A stretch of DNA of 64,000 nt from Fomitopsis serialis (lineage: Eukaryota; Basidiomycota; Agaricomycetes; Polyporales; Fomitopsidaceae): contig NW_025955011.1 of assembly GCF_022376445.1 (NCBI RefSeq), positions 124,001 to 188,000 on the forward strand, written 5' to 3'. Each line of letters opens with the position of its first letter. Within the stretch, counting starts at the first letter, position 1. The notes under the pieces were generated by a model that saw nothing but the letters and a program-made list of their open reading frames with translations, was not told where the DNA came from and searched no databases. This document shows positions 31,601 through 44,200 of the stretch, piece after piece. A program made the translations under genes and the position numbers.

Positions 31601-33420
31601 CGCGTATGCGGGGTGCCTTGTGCACGAAGGCCGGGCCCTCCAGTGCCGAGCCCGCCACCCCGACCTCCTACCCCCGTCCCGCCGCTCTCCGCCGCCCCCG
31701 TGTCCCGTCTGCTGCGCCAAACGCAGCCCCAGGTCGCCTCAGGACTGCGTCAACACCCCGCGCGTACGCGGGGTGCCTTGTGCACGAAGGCCGGGTCCTC
31801 CAGTACCACGCCCGCCACCCGACCTCCTACCCCCGTCCCGCCGCTCTCCGCCGCCCCCGTGTCCCGTCTGCTGCGCCAAACGCAGCCCCAGGTCGCCTCA
31901 GGACTGCGTCAACACCCCGCGCGTATGCGGGGTGCCTTGTGCACGAAGGCCGGGTCCTCCAGTACCACGCCGCCACCCGACCTCCTACCCCCGTCCCGCC
32001 GCTCTCCGCCGCCCCCGTGTCCCGTCTGCTGCGCCAAACGCAGCCCCAGGCGCCTGGACTGCGTCAACACCCCGCGCGTACGCGGGGTGCCTTGTGCACG
32101 AAGGCCGGGCCCTCCAGTGCCGAGCCCGCCACCCGACCTCCTACCCCCGTCCCGCCGCTCTCCGCCGCCCCCGTGTCCCGTCTGCTGCGTCAAACGCAGC
32201 CCCAGGCCGCCCTGGGACTGCGTCAACACCCCGCGCGTACGCGGGGTGCCTTGTGCACGAAGGCCGGGTCCTCCAGTACCAGCCCGCCACCCGACCTCCT
32301 ACCCCCGTCCCGCCGCTCTCCGCCGCCCCCGTGTCCCGTCTGCTGCGCCAAACGCAGCCCCAGGCCGCCCTGGGACTGCGTCAACACCCCGCGCGTATGC
32401 GGGGTGCCTTGTGCACGAAGGCCGGGCCCTCCAGTACCACGCCCGCCACCCGACCTCCTACCCCCGTCCCGCCGCTCTCCGCCGCCCCCGTGTCCCGTCT
32501 GCTGCGTCAAACGCAGCCCCAGGCCGCCCTGGGACTGCGTCAACACCCCGCGCGTACGCGGGGTGCCTTGTGCACGAAGGCCGGGCCCTCCAGTGCCGAG
32601 CCCGCCACCCCGACCTCCTACCCCCGTCCCGCCGCTCTCCGCCGCCCCCGTGTCCCGTCTGCTGCGCAAACGCAGCCCCAGGTCGCCTCGGACTGCGTCA
32701 ACACCCCGCGCGTACGCGGGGTGCCTTGTGCACGAAGGCCGGGTCCTCCAGTACCACGCCCGCCACCCGACCTCCTACCCCGTCCCGCCGCTCTCCGCCG
32801 CCCCCGTGTCCCGTCTGCTGCGCAAACGCAGCCCCAGGCGCCCTGGGACTGCGTCAACACCCCGCGCGTATGCGGGGTGCCTTGTGCACGAAGGCCGGGC
32901 CTCCAGTCCGAGCCCGCCACCCGACCTCCTACCCCCGTCCCGCCGCTCTCCGCCGCCCCCGTGTCCCGTCTGCTGCGCCAAACGCAGCCCCAGGCCGCCC
33001 TGGACTGCGTCAACACCCCGCGCGTATGCGGGGTGCCTTGTGCACGAAGGCCGGGCCCTCCAGTACCACGCCCGCCACCCGACCTCCTACCCCCGTCCCG
33101 CCGCTCTCCGCCGCCCCCGTGTCCCGTCTGCTGCGTCAAACGCAGCCCCAGGCCGCCCTGGGACTGCGTCAACACTCCGCGCGTACGCGGGGTGCCTTGT
33201 GCACGAAGGCCGGGCCCTCCAGTGCCGAGCCCGCCACCCCGACCTCCTACCCCCGTCCCGCCGCTCTCCGCCGCCCTCGTGTCCGTTCGTGTCCGTCTGC
33301 GGTGTCAATTGCAGCCCCAGCACCCATCGGCACTCCGTCAGCACCCGCGCGTCGGTGCACGGTGCCTCGTGGGCGAAACGGCGGGCTGTCCAGCGCCGAG
33401 CCTACCACCCGGTCCTCAGG
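28640..33420. repeat. 159-bp tandem repeat array, about 29 units
   Basis: Successive anchors (for example CACGAAGGCC at 28771, 28930, 29089 and 29248) are exactly 159 bp apart. Each unit holds three inverted repeats: CACCCCGC-6-GCGGGGTG (perfect), GCTGCG-5-CGCAGC (perfect) and GCAGcCCCAGG-4-CCTGGGaCTGC. Since 159 is 3 x 53, long ORFs stay open on both strands (up to 1556 aa), but they are artefacts. Units differ mostly by one-base losses in runs of C or G and by a few alternative blocks (GGTCGCCTCAGG against GGCCGCCCTGGG). The final unit (33288-33420) is strongly diverged. GTGAGT precedes the array and CCTCAG closes it. Confidence 0.95.
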
Positions 33421-34318
33421 TAGGTATGTAACGTTACATCACATACATTCTGTAGTGTCTACTGTACTTTCCATCACTTAGTACAAGTCTAATCAACAAC
33501 GTTCTCTCTAACTGTTGTTGTGCTGTCCGCCGGCCCGAGTGACTTACTATTATCGCGAAGTGTGCGGCGCGTCCGCACAGTGCCGCTCGACCGTTTCACC
33601 TCCCTCTCGCTCACCTTTCAAGACTGTGGCGACCACGAACGCCGTGGCAGGGACAGCGCTCCGGACGCCCAGGACGCCCAGCCCAACCTCTGCACAACTG
33701 TGCTGCCTCCCTCACACTCACGCGGCCAGAACATTGGTAAGTTTACCTTCAGCTTCCTTCCTGACTACTTAAGATGGCGTTTTAGGGCATTTATCTGCAC
33801 GCGGGGCAGCGGGGCACCAGCCGGAGGACCTGTGAGACAAGACCGTGCCGGACGTGATATCGTGGCAGGATAGGTACCCACTTATGTCTCGATTTCGAGT
33901 TTACTGATCACCCGGCACCCAGCTACGTTTACTGTACAGAATGAGTGCGTAGACACAATACGTACGAGTCCTCGCACTCAGTATCAGTCACGAACACACG
34001 AACGTCGGCTGGTCCTCTGGCCATATACCAAGCACGGTGAGTCTTCGTACGTTGGGCGCGGCGGATAACCGTTTGTCTTGCAACCACAACCTACCTCAGC
34101 AATATAAGGTGACGTATATATGGATAGTCTTCCCGTGAGTGGGATGTCTGCGACGGTGCGCATGTAGTCAAATGCACACGTACTGGCACTGACACTGTCT
34201 CACTAACCTACCGTTTCACTCGCCCGCTGTTCCGCTTGCCCACTATTCAGCCGTCCACCGTCCACCGTCCACCGTCCGCCGTCCGCCGTCCGCCGTCCGC
34301 CTTCCGCCGTCTCTGTCC

Positions 34319-34425
34319 GCTGTCCGTCTCGCTCGCCCGTCATGTCTCTCATGCGCTATCTCGCTCACGCGTCGGGTCTCTCGGCGCCTGCTGTCTCACT
34401 CACCTGCCCGTTCCGTTCGACGGGC
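34319..34425 (+). repeat. End-block repeat, copy 2
   Basis: This is the counterpart of 18358-18452 and follows the heptamer run at 34250-34312. The surrounding 33421-34830 has splice-like signals but no gene I can support. Confidence 0.55.
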
Positions 34426-34830
34426 TAGGATAAGACGGACGAACTGAGTACGGTGGGGCGGAGAGTTGGTACCTAGGGCGTGAACACCGTCGGGTCCTAC
34501 CGTGGCAGCGACTGGCTGAATGCGTGCGCGGAAGTACGAACGGCGCCCGTAAACATTCGTTACACTGGGTACTGTACACCAAATAAGACTCTACCTCTCC
34601 GCGCCCATGTCTTCTAAGACATGTGCAACTTGGCCTTTACGTCTTGAAAGCTGCGCGGTGGGAAATTGAAGCCTACGCTATCATCAATCGCTGTGGGAAT
34701 ATCCGTGGTAGCTCTCTCGCAACTTGAACGCTCCCTTTGCTGCTACCACGACCTCTCTTGACGGTTCCACTGGCACGACCTCTCTGGACGTATCCACGAC
34801 GTCTACTACCACGGCGCTTCACCTCCTACT

Positions 34831-35878
34831 ATGTCGTCTCCTCGCGTCACAAGATCCAATGCGAAGTCAGCCCAGAAGGAAACAGCGACATCCCGGAAAC
34901 CTCCAAGGGCGGGTACCGCGAAGAGCAAAGCAAGAAAAGCAGATACCGAAGGTAACGAGGCAGCGACTTGGGACGATGCTGAAGAGAAGGAGTTTCAGAG
35001 GATGCTGAAGCGGAAGAAGCAAGCGCTTCAGCGCAAGGAGAGCGGCCGTCAGGGCGGTGAGTGCACTAAGATTTCCAAGATGTACAAGTATTGATACATT
35101 GCAGACGTGCGTAAGAAGGCCTTAGACATGATCCAAGAAGAAGAGCAGTCCGAGGGCGAGGAGACGCGACCACGTAAGAAAGCGAAGAACGCATCAGGCT
35201 CTGGTCAGCCTGCGAGCGGAGAGGAAGCCGATGAGCAGACAGAGCAGGAGGACGAGCAAGAGCGTGATGAGGTGGTACAGTCTGAGAGCCCCAGGGCCAA
35301 GCGTCGCCGTAAGTACTCAGTTGCGACCCAACGAAGCCATAGGATCTACTAACGGTACGTGACTCTTACCTAGCCCAGCCAAAACCCGCCTACAAGCAGG
35401 GGAACCTCAAACTTCGTGGCGACGACAACGAGCGTGACGCGAGGCCCGGGCTTGACGAAGGAGAGGGCAGCATTGCTGCCGGTCTGTTAGGTAAGTCGTA
35501 TATTGCTGTCGTTGCTAATCAACCTGATATAATCATAGATGAGACGCAGACGTCCCCGCGGTCGAAGGTGAAGGGCAAGGGAAAGGGAAAGGGAAAGGTG
35601 GTGACGGTGAGCGGTCTTGTGAAGGATCATGACGGAGCAGATGAGACGGAACCTGACGGGCCCAAGAGCGCGCGAGGGAGGAAGGTAAGGCTCACGGAGA
35701 AGAGCCTCCAGGCAAGTACCACCGTCAGAACTTAATGCTACCTCGAGCTGACACCTTACACGACCGTCGGTAAGTCGAAGGCCGCCGCTTCTGCCAAGAA
35801 GGCAGCGGGCAGCCAGAAGGCCGGCGGTTCACGCAAGCAGCTGAGGGATACTGACGACGATGATGATGATGATGGCGA

Positions 35879-35918
<40 letters not shown>

Positions 35919-37637
35919 GCCTACGACGAAGACGCTCTCAGCGTCCACAGCTCAGACGAGGATGTCAGCGGTGACCAGCTAATCGATGAAGACGACTCGG
36001 AGATGGTAAGTCTTCCATCTGACTAGACGTCCACAGAACGTTTGAGCCTGGCCAGGTCGTCACACAGGGGAAGGACAAGAAGTCCGCGAGGGCCAAGAAC
36101 ACCAAGCCGCGCCAGCGTGTCAAGTTAGCGGACCTCCCTCCCAAGATCCGCGCCCTTGCCGTCGTGGCTCAAAACTCGCTCCGCCTCACCCTCTCGCTCG
36201 AGTCGGCCTGGACCAGCGACTCCAACGTCTCCAGCCCACGCCTGCTCGCGAACGTCAACCTTACAGCCGAGGCTCTCAAAGACGCACGCAAGGGCAAGAA
36301 TAAGGATGCGCGGGAGAAGAAGGAACTTAGGCGGGCGTATGCGAAGGTGCAGGCGGGGGAGGGTGACGAGGGAAATCATCTGCGGACGTCAGTGAATACC
36401 GTGGTGAGTCTCTCAATGTATTCCGTCTTCAGTTACTTAGTGAGGTTGGTCAGGTGTGGGCGGTGGCTGCGCAGTTGCGCAACGAGGTGAAGAAGAAGGC
36501 TAAGACCGTGGTTGAACACGCGTACGGCTTGAACATGCACCCAAAGCAGCGGCGTGTATCTCTCGCAACATGGCTCCTCAAGACCCATCCAATGCGGGTG
36601 AACGGTGTAAAGCACGACATCCCGAACTTTGTGTTCGGGGACATGGAGCTTGCGTGGAATAAGGACGGGCTCGACACTAAGGTGCGTCCCATGCTCCGTC
36701 TTCATATTCTCAACAACGCTGAGACCCACCAGAAATGCCGCGTGAGCCCCGAGCAGCCGTTCCGCCACCCAGCGATCGCCGAGATTATAGTGCAGCAATG
36801 GTTCCTGGGGAACGGCGGCGCCGGTCAAGCGGTCCATCGCTTCCGCGAGGTGCCCGACAACCTCATCTGCCTCGTGTGCAACTCGGTGAGCGGACGCCGT
36901 ATTTCTCTTCAGTATATCGCTAACCGGTTGCTGGAATCAGATCGAGCTTGGGCTCAAGGAAGCCGTTAGCTCTACTCAGATCATGTTCACGAACAGGCAG
37001 TTCGCTCCAAAGTAAGTAGTTGCCGTCGCCGTCTCTCAACTTAACTCACTGACGACCGTGAGCCTAGGTGGGATAGTCTCATGACTATACTGGAGGCCAT
37101 GCAGGAGAACGCGCCTGACTACTACCGCGACCTCAAGACGTACGTTTGGGGCCGTATCAGGTGAGTCAGTTGCGTTCAGAAAAGAGCCACTGATCAAGAA
37201 TGATCTGCAGTCAGCGTGTCGACGGCATCACCAGCGATCAGTCGGACGACGAGCCAGACGAGAACTTCATGGACTGGACGGCTTTGCAACAGGCCGCAAA
37301 GCCGGCGTCACCGTCCAGACCTGCCAGTGGGCCGTCAACATCGCGTCCAACCACGGCGAAACCGTCCTCGGCGAAACCGTCCTCGGCGAAACCGTCCTCT
37401 TCAAGAGCCGCTGCGAAGTCAGCGCGGACCGCTGAGCAAGAGAAGGACGGCGAGGTCGCGGTTGACGAGGTCGCGGTTGACGAGGTCGACGAGCTGCAAG
37501 GTATGATATTAGAAGACGTGGTAGTATATTGACGTTCACTGACCTTCTCCTGCAGATGAACGGGATCCGGTTGCCGAAGGTCGTAGGCAGGGCGATGGTA
37601 AGGAAGGAGGAGACAGTGAGGGGGGCTCGTCCACTTA
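34831..37637 (+). CDS. DUF6532-like protein with basic and acidic N-terminal half
   Basis: Ten or so exons join: 34831-35056, 35105-35308, 35374-35490, 35539 onward, and further to 37637. The first half is charged and disordered, with repeated KGKGKG basic patches and an Asp tract from a GAC microsatellite near 35860-35920. The second half is globular: LPPKIRALAVVAQNSLRLTL, AKTVVEHAYGLN, FRHPAIAEIIVQQWF, RFREVPDNLICLVCNS, then LGLKEAVSSTQIMFTNRQF and PDYYRDLKTYVWGR. This order fits the basidiomycete domain DUF6532 (function unknown), which I name from memory. The C-terminal tail has three SAKPS repeats and two VAVDE repeats. A nuclear or chromatin-linked role is only a guess from the charge pattern. 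One splice, near 35710-35770, is not resolved. The 3' part (37115-37505) is duplicated at 9732-10122. Confidence 0.72.
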
Positions 37638-39458
37638 GTGAGTGCCGTAGCGTTCTACAGTCCGTGCGTACGAGTTCCAAGGTGAGTACTGTACGTAGTA
37701 TCTGGGTTATGCACAACTGAAGACTGTTCCTAGGCATATATCCTACCAATCAACACTCCCTTGGACTACTAGAGTACGTATTTCAGTCGACGTCGACGTT
37801 TCCTCCACTTCTGCCATCTGTCTCGCCTCACGCGGTGTGTATTTCGGAGCGTAGTAGCAATATCCTGTACCGTATCTGTACCGTTGTATTAGTATCAGCC
37901 CAAAGCCACTATCATCTGCACAACCTAATAAGACACAAAAGAACTGTCCGTCATAAAAGTCAATCAAGTGAACCATTGTGTAAAAAGACTTGAAAGTGCG
38001 ACATGCCATTGAGGCATTATGCGTCTTGAATGTGTGGACAAATATCCAAAGACAGTCAAGAATCTATTGTAATAAAGCATTGGATGTGCTCAACGTATTT
38101 TACCACTGCGGAAGACTACAAAGACTTTTTGGGACTTTGAACGTAGATAAAGAAGGGAGGTTGTCTTTGTGCCTTGGTTTACCTTTTTTCCCTTGAAAGT
38201 CCTGAAAGCTAATCCGATTTTTCCTGATGCGAAGACAGGAGAGATGGTGCATGTCCTCCTTCTAAAGAAGTAAAGACAAGGCACATAAACAGTGAGCTTC
38301 GATCGTATAGACTTCGTCTGCACGAATGACCCCCAAGAGACGAAAACGCACCATGTGTATGGGTGTACCGTGAAGGCATGAATACCCGGGGCCGATGGCG
38401 TACGTCCCAGATGAAGACTCTGATTTCTTAACGAGACCACAATGTAACGAACGCGACAGCGCGCAGAGTCGAACTAGTTTCACAGGCGTCAGGCGACGTC
38501 GATGTCGTTCCGACTTCCTGAATTTGTGATGCATGAGGGAGCTTCATGTACGTGTCATAGTAGGCACTTTCGTTTGAACGGATTTGACGTCTTCAAGAAA
38601 AATGCCTCGCTCGACCGCAGAGCAAGGGATCACAGCGAGCTTGCACGTTTGTGAAATGTGCATAACGTCGTCGTTGCAATCTAGCGCTGCAGGGTAAGCG
38701 TTCGGCAGACCATCATGACAGGCTATATTTCAGACTCACACTCAATGCACATTTGTGAGCAATCAAGCTCATTGAAGATAAGAGACTGTATTATGTTGGC
38801 AGTATGTGTGTTCAGTCGCGCGGAGGAGGAGGAGGAGGAGGAGGAGGAGGGGAAAGTTCACAGAACTGTGACACGCATATGCCAGTGCGTGCAAAAGGAG
38901 CGCTTGCGGCACAAATCTCGGCGCTTAGACTTCTGCTTTGTGCCATCACCGACCTTGAGCTACAATATTACGACGGTACTGCGTACTGTGTACATCCGAC
39001 ACTCCCTCGGGATCGCTGATGTCCTCCTACTGAGTTCCGACCTCGCGTCTCGTTCCTTGACTATATGATTACACTGAAGATGATATAGGCTACAGTTACA
39101 CGTCGCGGCTGGATGTCAATGAAACTTGAAAGCAAGGCATCACAAAGACAGGTGCTAGGAAGAGCGGAGGGAAGCGTGCGAGGGCGTCGTGGTCGAAAGG
39201 AGGTGCAAGGAACATCGAGCAAGAGAAAAGGATCAGTGTATGGATCGGAAGGTGGATGGAGGTGAGTACGTGACACTGATAACACGACGAGGGAGCATAA
39301 CAGCGATAGCAGACAGATAGCTTGCAAGACAACGTAGGGAGGAAAGCAAAATGTAACATAGTCCGAGTCTAGGGTTGAATCAAGGTCAGACGTCCGTCGG
39401 GTGACTGTCTGAGGTAGTGTTGAACGGGATTGACAGGCAGTGCAGAGCACCGAGGCCA
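37638..39458. other. Intergenic, no supported gene
   Basis: Several ORFs of 70-120 aa occur but none has family features or consistent splice sites. A GGA microsatellite lies at 38821-38850. The composition is AT-richer than the flanking coding DNA. Confidence 0.6.
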
Positions 39459-41252
39459 TCACCAAGCTCCCGACCCATGAAAGAACTGCGAAGTCGGATC
39501 GAAAGAAAGCGAGTCTGGAATTGCCCCGGAGGCGCCATCTCCGAAAACAGTGTCCGCCCCGAGTGGCAGTAAGACCAAGCCGGTGCCGTGTTCCAGTGGC
39601 GGTAGCCTTGTAAACATATCCCGTGTATCTTCCAGTGGGGGTTGTGCGTTTGTGGGTAAGTTGAGCCATCGAGGTGCTGGAGCGACCGCCTGTGCAGGTG
39701 CGCCCGCCCACAAGAGCCCCGCGGGCTGGTTGGGGTCCATCTGATATATTTGTCCAGGACCTGTGCCGTGCGAAGGCTCGTACGCGGGTGTCACACGCGG
39801 AGCAACAGCTTGTCTCTCTGTGCATATCATCAGACACGTTTCTGAGGATATGTAACATACACTGGTGCGTACCTTCCGGTCCATATAGGTTTTCGATCAC
39901 TGTTTGTTCTGTGCGAGACACATCCGACAGGATTAGAGGGTGTTCTGTCGCCATGGTGCTGTTCCACCATCGTTGGGCATGAGAGTTAGTGCCCTCAACG
40001 CAGCCTCTGTGTCAGGCTCCGCGTACGTCTCAGTCTCGGCGACAGCATGTCCGTGGAGCCGCGTCGTGGTCTTCGCTTGCGTTCGCGACCCACGTAATCG
40101 ACTCAGGAGCTGACAGCGAGAGCGTTTGGATGGTGGCAGAGCGGAAGACACCTGAGGTCCGGGAGACCACTCCGAGGATGACTGTGTCGCTGCGGGTGAA
40201 GCTCTATGCCACTGTACGGCTCGGATAGTCCTCCGCTGATGGCGTAGAGACTGGCGTGACTGGGAAAGACTGCCGTGCGCGGAGCGGTAATGTAGAGTGC
40301 ACTTGCTTCCTCGTATGCTCCTGAGCTCTCGGGCCGAAGGGCGTCGTCTCACCGGTACCAGTCTGAGGAGGATGACGACACTGGGCTGGTCCTGGAGCTG
40401 TACCCGGCTTGCGACATGTTGCAGAGGTGATGAAGGTGTGTAGTGGATGGATCCCAGAGACGAGGTCGAGGTCGCTGGCGTGGACCTCGCCGATGCCCAG
40501 TATTGTCGGGCTACGGATGGCGACGGCGGGGCGTTGTAAGAGGCAGATGCAGCCGAGGTAGATGTAGGAGGTGACACGACGATCTGTGGCGGTCGGGCGT
40601 AAGGGCTACTGCCTACACCGCCGTGGTCAGCAAGCTCAGGACAACGATGAAGTTAGCATTGCAAACATACCGTGCCGTGATGATCTCGCTGTTGTCTTTG
40701 ATGTATTGCTGTCCCGGGTGTGTGGCGTCGGCGAGTTGCTCGCAGCTGTATTGGCGATTGCAGAGCGCTCCTTCCATACGACTGCATGTTGTTGGATGGA
40801 ATAGTTGGATGACCCAGGGTGGCGTATTCAGAGGGAGGGTCCAGGGGCATCTGGAACGAAAGATGCAATGGCATCGGTTGGACTGGGTAGGCGAGCTGCT
40901 GCTGCTGTGGTTCGCGAGGCTCTCGGTCGCGTTTTCTTGCACTCGGCGGGTATGTTTCTTTCATCATGGTTCGAGACGCCGTCGGGAGCGGAAGGGCAGC
41001 AGAGCCGCTGCTGGAATCCTCGTGTGTTTCTCCAGGAGTGGCAAAGCCGCCTTCGGTACTCCTGGAAGCTGCAATGCGCGCGGACAACGATTTGTCCTTT
41101 TTCCCCCACGACACTCCCCAGACGCCGAACTAAAGCAATGGGTTGAGAGAGTGGGCCTGCAGAGGAACGATGAGGGCAGACCTTGCTCGTATCTGGCAGT
41201 TATCCCTTAGAAGCTTCTGTAAGGGGCGCGTCTTTGGTGTCTTGTTCTTCAT
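39459..41252 (-). CDS. Low-complexity protein, paralogue of the 54.5-kb gene
   Basis: The model starts at ATG 41252 (MKNKTPKTRPLQKLLRD). It continues after an intron with FGVWGVSWGKKDKSLSARIA and later SSYNAPPSPS-type Ser/Pro-rich exons, and ends with NQPAGLLWAGAPAQ and a stop at 39459. One intron is clear: donor GTACGC and acceptor ATGCACAG between about 39868 and 39814. It joins GPE to ERQAVAPRV in frame. The plus-strand gene at 54503 shares the LQ-LL start, the F-VW...WG...SAR-AA block and the QPAGLLW block, so the two are paralogues. I do not recognise the family. The exon structure between 40.3 and 39.9 kb is uncertain. Confidence 0.55.
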
Positions 41253-44109
41253 GATGGCTGATAGCCGCAGAGACAGGGTATAACGAAACCAGGCGAAGAA
41301 CAAGGGGCGGAGATCCAACGACTCCGCGGTGGGAGAGAAGCGGAGGCGCGCTGTCCAGCGACCCCCGACGCGCATACATATACTCTGGAATACCTGTACG
41401 CGCGAAGCCTCCCGCTGTGCACCGCCGGGTCACCGATACGGCCCGCAAGGCTGACCACGACGACCGGCACGGTGCTCTGGAATGGAGCTCATCGACAGTG
41501 GACGCATAGGGGTCGGCGGCGAGAGGGCTGCGCAGATTGGGAGCCGATGTCAGGGCCGGGTATGGTAACACGTTGGGCGGGTAACCTTGCTAGGATGGCT
41601 AGATCGCGGGTTGGCGTACAGCATCTGGGGAAAAGAACTCCGTTAAAACCTAGTAATCTAAATCTCATTGCATAGATAAGATCGACATGGTGGCATGCAA
41701 CAATAATGATGTCGTCTCGTCAATACCTGTGTTGAGGGCACCACTGAGCCTGTTCCTCAGTGTAGAATGTAGAATTTCTTAGGCGCAAGCCTGTAGCAAA
41801 GCATTGGTGAATTTGGCTATATGAACTTGAGTGACGGGCGTAGAGAAGAGGTTGTTCCATCTGAACGTGGTCGAACCATGGTACCGTAAACGCTCGACGC
41901 GTGGAATTTTACATACCGAAAACTACACGTGACCGCGTTGGCAACGCGTTGTTTTTGTCCGCCTCGGCGCTCGCTACTGATCTATCCCTCGTCCGTTTCC
42001 CTACAATGGCTCGCATCACTGTACTGTCCTATGCTTCATTACAGCATAGGAAAGCTACCAGACATGCCTGGGCGACGACCTTGCTGCACTCGCATGATAC
42101 TGGGATCGTCCCGCTCGCCTTACTCCTGGAACAAGAACAACACACCGCGTCTGGTGTATAACAGATGCCGTATGACCTTGTCTGCCGCTACTCTGTGTCA
42201 ATTTGAGGGTGCGTATTTTATTCCATTATAGATGCTTGCACGGATTAGAATGCACACTACTCATCCAGTGTCACTCCAGATACCAGCTGGTATTTCACTC
42301 GCTCCAAGCGAGGCAATCCACCGGTCGCACTGACACAGCATTCTCCGCGCTAGGCGAGGTTGACGGGCACTCCGGCTCTTGAACAAAAGAGTGTATCGAG
42401 GAGGGATCTCGAGCACCGGACTCGACCTTTATAACGGAAGCTGCCCCCGTTGCTGTTCCCACGTCATCTGCCTTCCTGTCCGGTGCGTGTCTCCCCGAAT
42501 AGTCAGTCTTGTACTCTATGGCTGTACCTACCACCCCTTCTCATTTGCCTCATGGAAAGTGATGCTGCTGTGCCTGTGCCTGGTAGTCGCGAATATCATC
42601 CTTGCCGCCGGTCATCTTCAAGCGTCAACCCTGGCGACTGTAGGCTTATTACAGGGTAATATATCGCTCTCAAGAGCTCCATCGACCACAGCGCGAATGA
42701 TGGACTTGTGATGGACTATTGATATCCGATCTGAACTCTATATGATCCAGCCCTGCTTGCAGACATTGCCCTTGGTCTCGATCTGCCATGCACTCTGTAC
42801 ATATTCTAGTATATGCTTCGATCTGCTCCGTCGCTCACGCTATGTCGAATGTACGCTGCCGAACGAGAATCTCTAGTAGCCCAAGATCATACACGACTCA
42901 AAGATGCATGTACGCCATCGTATGGATAGAGCGTGCCCATGAACGTACCAGGGTGAGCAAAATCTCGGCTTTCTTCGCGGGGTGCAAGACATCATGACAC
43001 TCATTGATTCATGCATGATCGTCGCCGCTCGAGTATATTCTTGTGTACTCAACGGGACCCGCAGGTGTTCCTCCTGTATCCCATCGTTCGATGAACGCGA
43101 TGGAATCAGACTGCAATATGACACTGCTCGAATTGGCGGCATCGCCCGCATAAAACTTGACGTGCACGGGACTGCCACAGCTCTGTGCTGGTGCTGCTAT
43201 CACATTCGGCAAAATGACTCCAGACAGGCAGTATGCCCTGGACGCGTTGTGACTTTGGATTCATGCCATCCGCATACACGTCTGACCAATTTTGTAAATC
43301 TTAGCTCAATCTGGAAGCAGAGTCGTTGAAAAGCTCTGCATCTACTGAAGCCGCGCGTTTTTTGACAGAGGGCTCTCGATGGAACTGCAGCACGACTGCC
43401 AGATTCGTGTGCAGACGGCATCTGAAAGTTGGCCAGTGCGCATGAGCATTCGCTCTGCCTGCCTCCCGGAGTATGTAAAGGCGCAGGGAGCTTTTTTGAA
43501 GCCCCAAGACTTTCTCCCCCTCTCCTCTATACGGCCGCGTGCTTCTTCCTGCTTTTGAGTTGCTTTTGAGTGCACTATCCCTCGTCCCGTGACCTTGTCG
43601 TTCTGTCGCGTATTAGTAAGTACGAATGCCTCGCTCCTTCAACTTCCCGCGAAGCTTATTTGAATACGGGATCCCTCTTCCAGCTGCCCGTCTGGGGCGT
43701 GCGAGGGACATGCCACTTTTGATGGCTATGATGGCCGTGGTACATCTACGCACATCGGGATGTTAGCGCAGTCGAAGAACGTACTGTTGAGCATACTCCG
43801 GCAGTTGGAAGACAGCATAGTGAGGTCTTGTATATCATCAGTTCACGCAGAGCTGGGCTGACAGTGATTATATGATACTGAAGCAGCACAGGAAGGCCCG
43901 GGACACGCGTGTCAGCAGAATTGCGAGAGCGGGGGCCTGCCCCGGTGACTGGTTCGAGATTTGTCTGGGGCGTGCACGATCTCTGATGGCGGAGAAGGGA
44001 ATAAAGTTGTGAAGGTGATGTGATCTCATCGAATCACAAGCCCAACGCTAATCATAATGCCTGGCTCTGGCCGTCTTCCTTCTTGCGCAGTCGCGCTATT
44101 CGTCAGGCC
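41253..44109. other. Intergenic with possible degenerate coding pieces
   Basis: On the minus strand, 43212-43009 (VHVKFYAGDAANSSSVI, FIERWDTGGTPAGPVEYTRI) reads like real protein. It continues beyond its stop with HPAKKAEILLTLVRSW, so it may be an exon of a decayed gene of unknown family. Minus-strand 42534-42295 is a second small candidate. A hydrophobic plus-strand stretch lies at 42460-42660. None of these can be assembled into a gene. Confidence 0.35.
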
Positions 44110-44113
44110 TTCA

Positions 44114-44124
44114 GGCCCTATATA
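44114..44124 (+). promoter_or_regulatory. TATA-box-like element of the ABC transporter gene
   Basis: CCCTATATAATG lies about 80 bp upstream of the ATG at 44201. That is a normal distance for a fungal TATA box with a short leader. Confidence 0.5.
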
Positions 44125-44200
44125 ATGTCTCGTCCCGACCTGCAGTGGGAGGTGCTAAGCCCTCGCTTTACCGTACGTTCTTCCCCGTATCGGGCCGGCC

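Noticed and set aside
28640..33420. A CRISPR-like array
   Set aside because: Units are contiguous tandem copies with no unique spacers, no cas genes are present, and the genome is eukaryotic.
28621..33431. ORFs of 836, 1556, 1202 and 760 aa on the plus strand as giant proteins
   Set aside because: They are readings of a 159-bp tandem repeat whose length is a multiple of three. All frames and both strands are open, and the peptides are only the repeat.
38804..39068. Glu- or Gly-rich plus-strand ORFs
   Set aside because: They come from a GGA microsatellite and have no other coding features.
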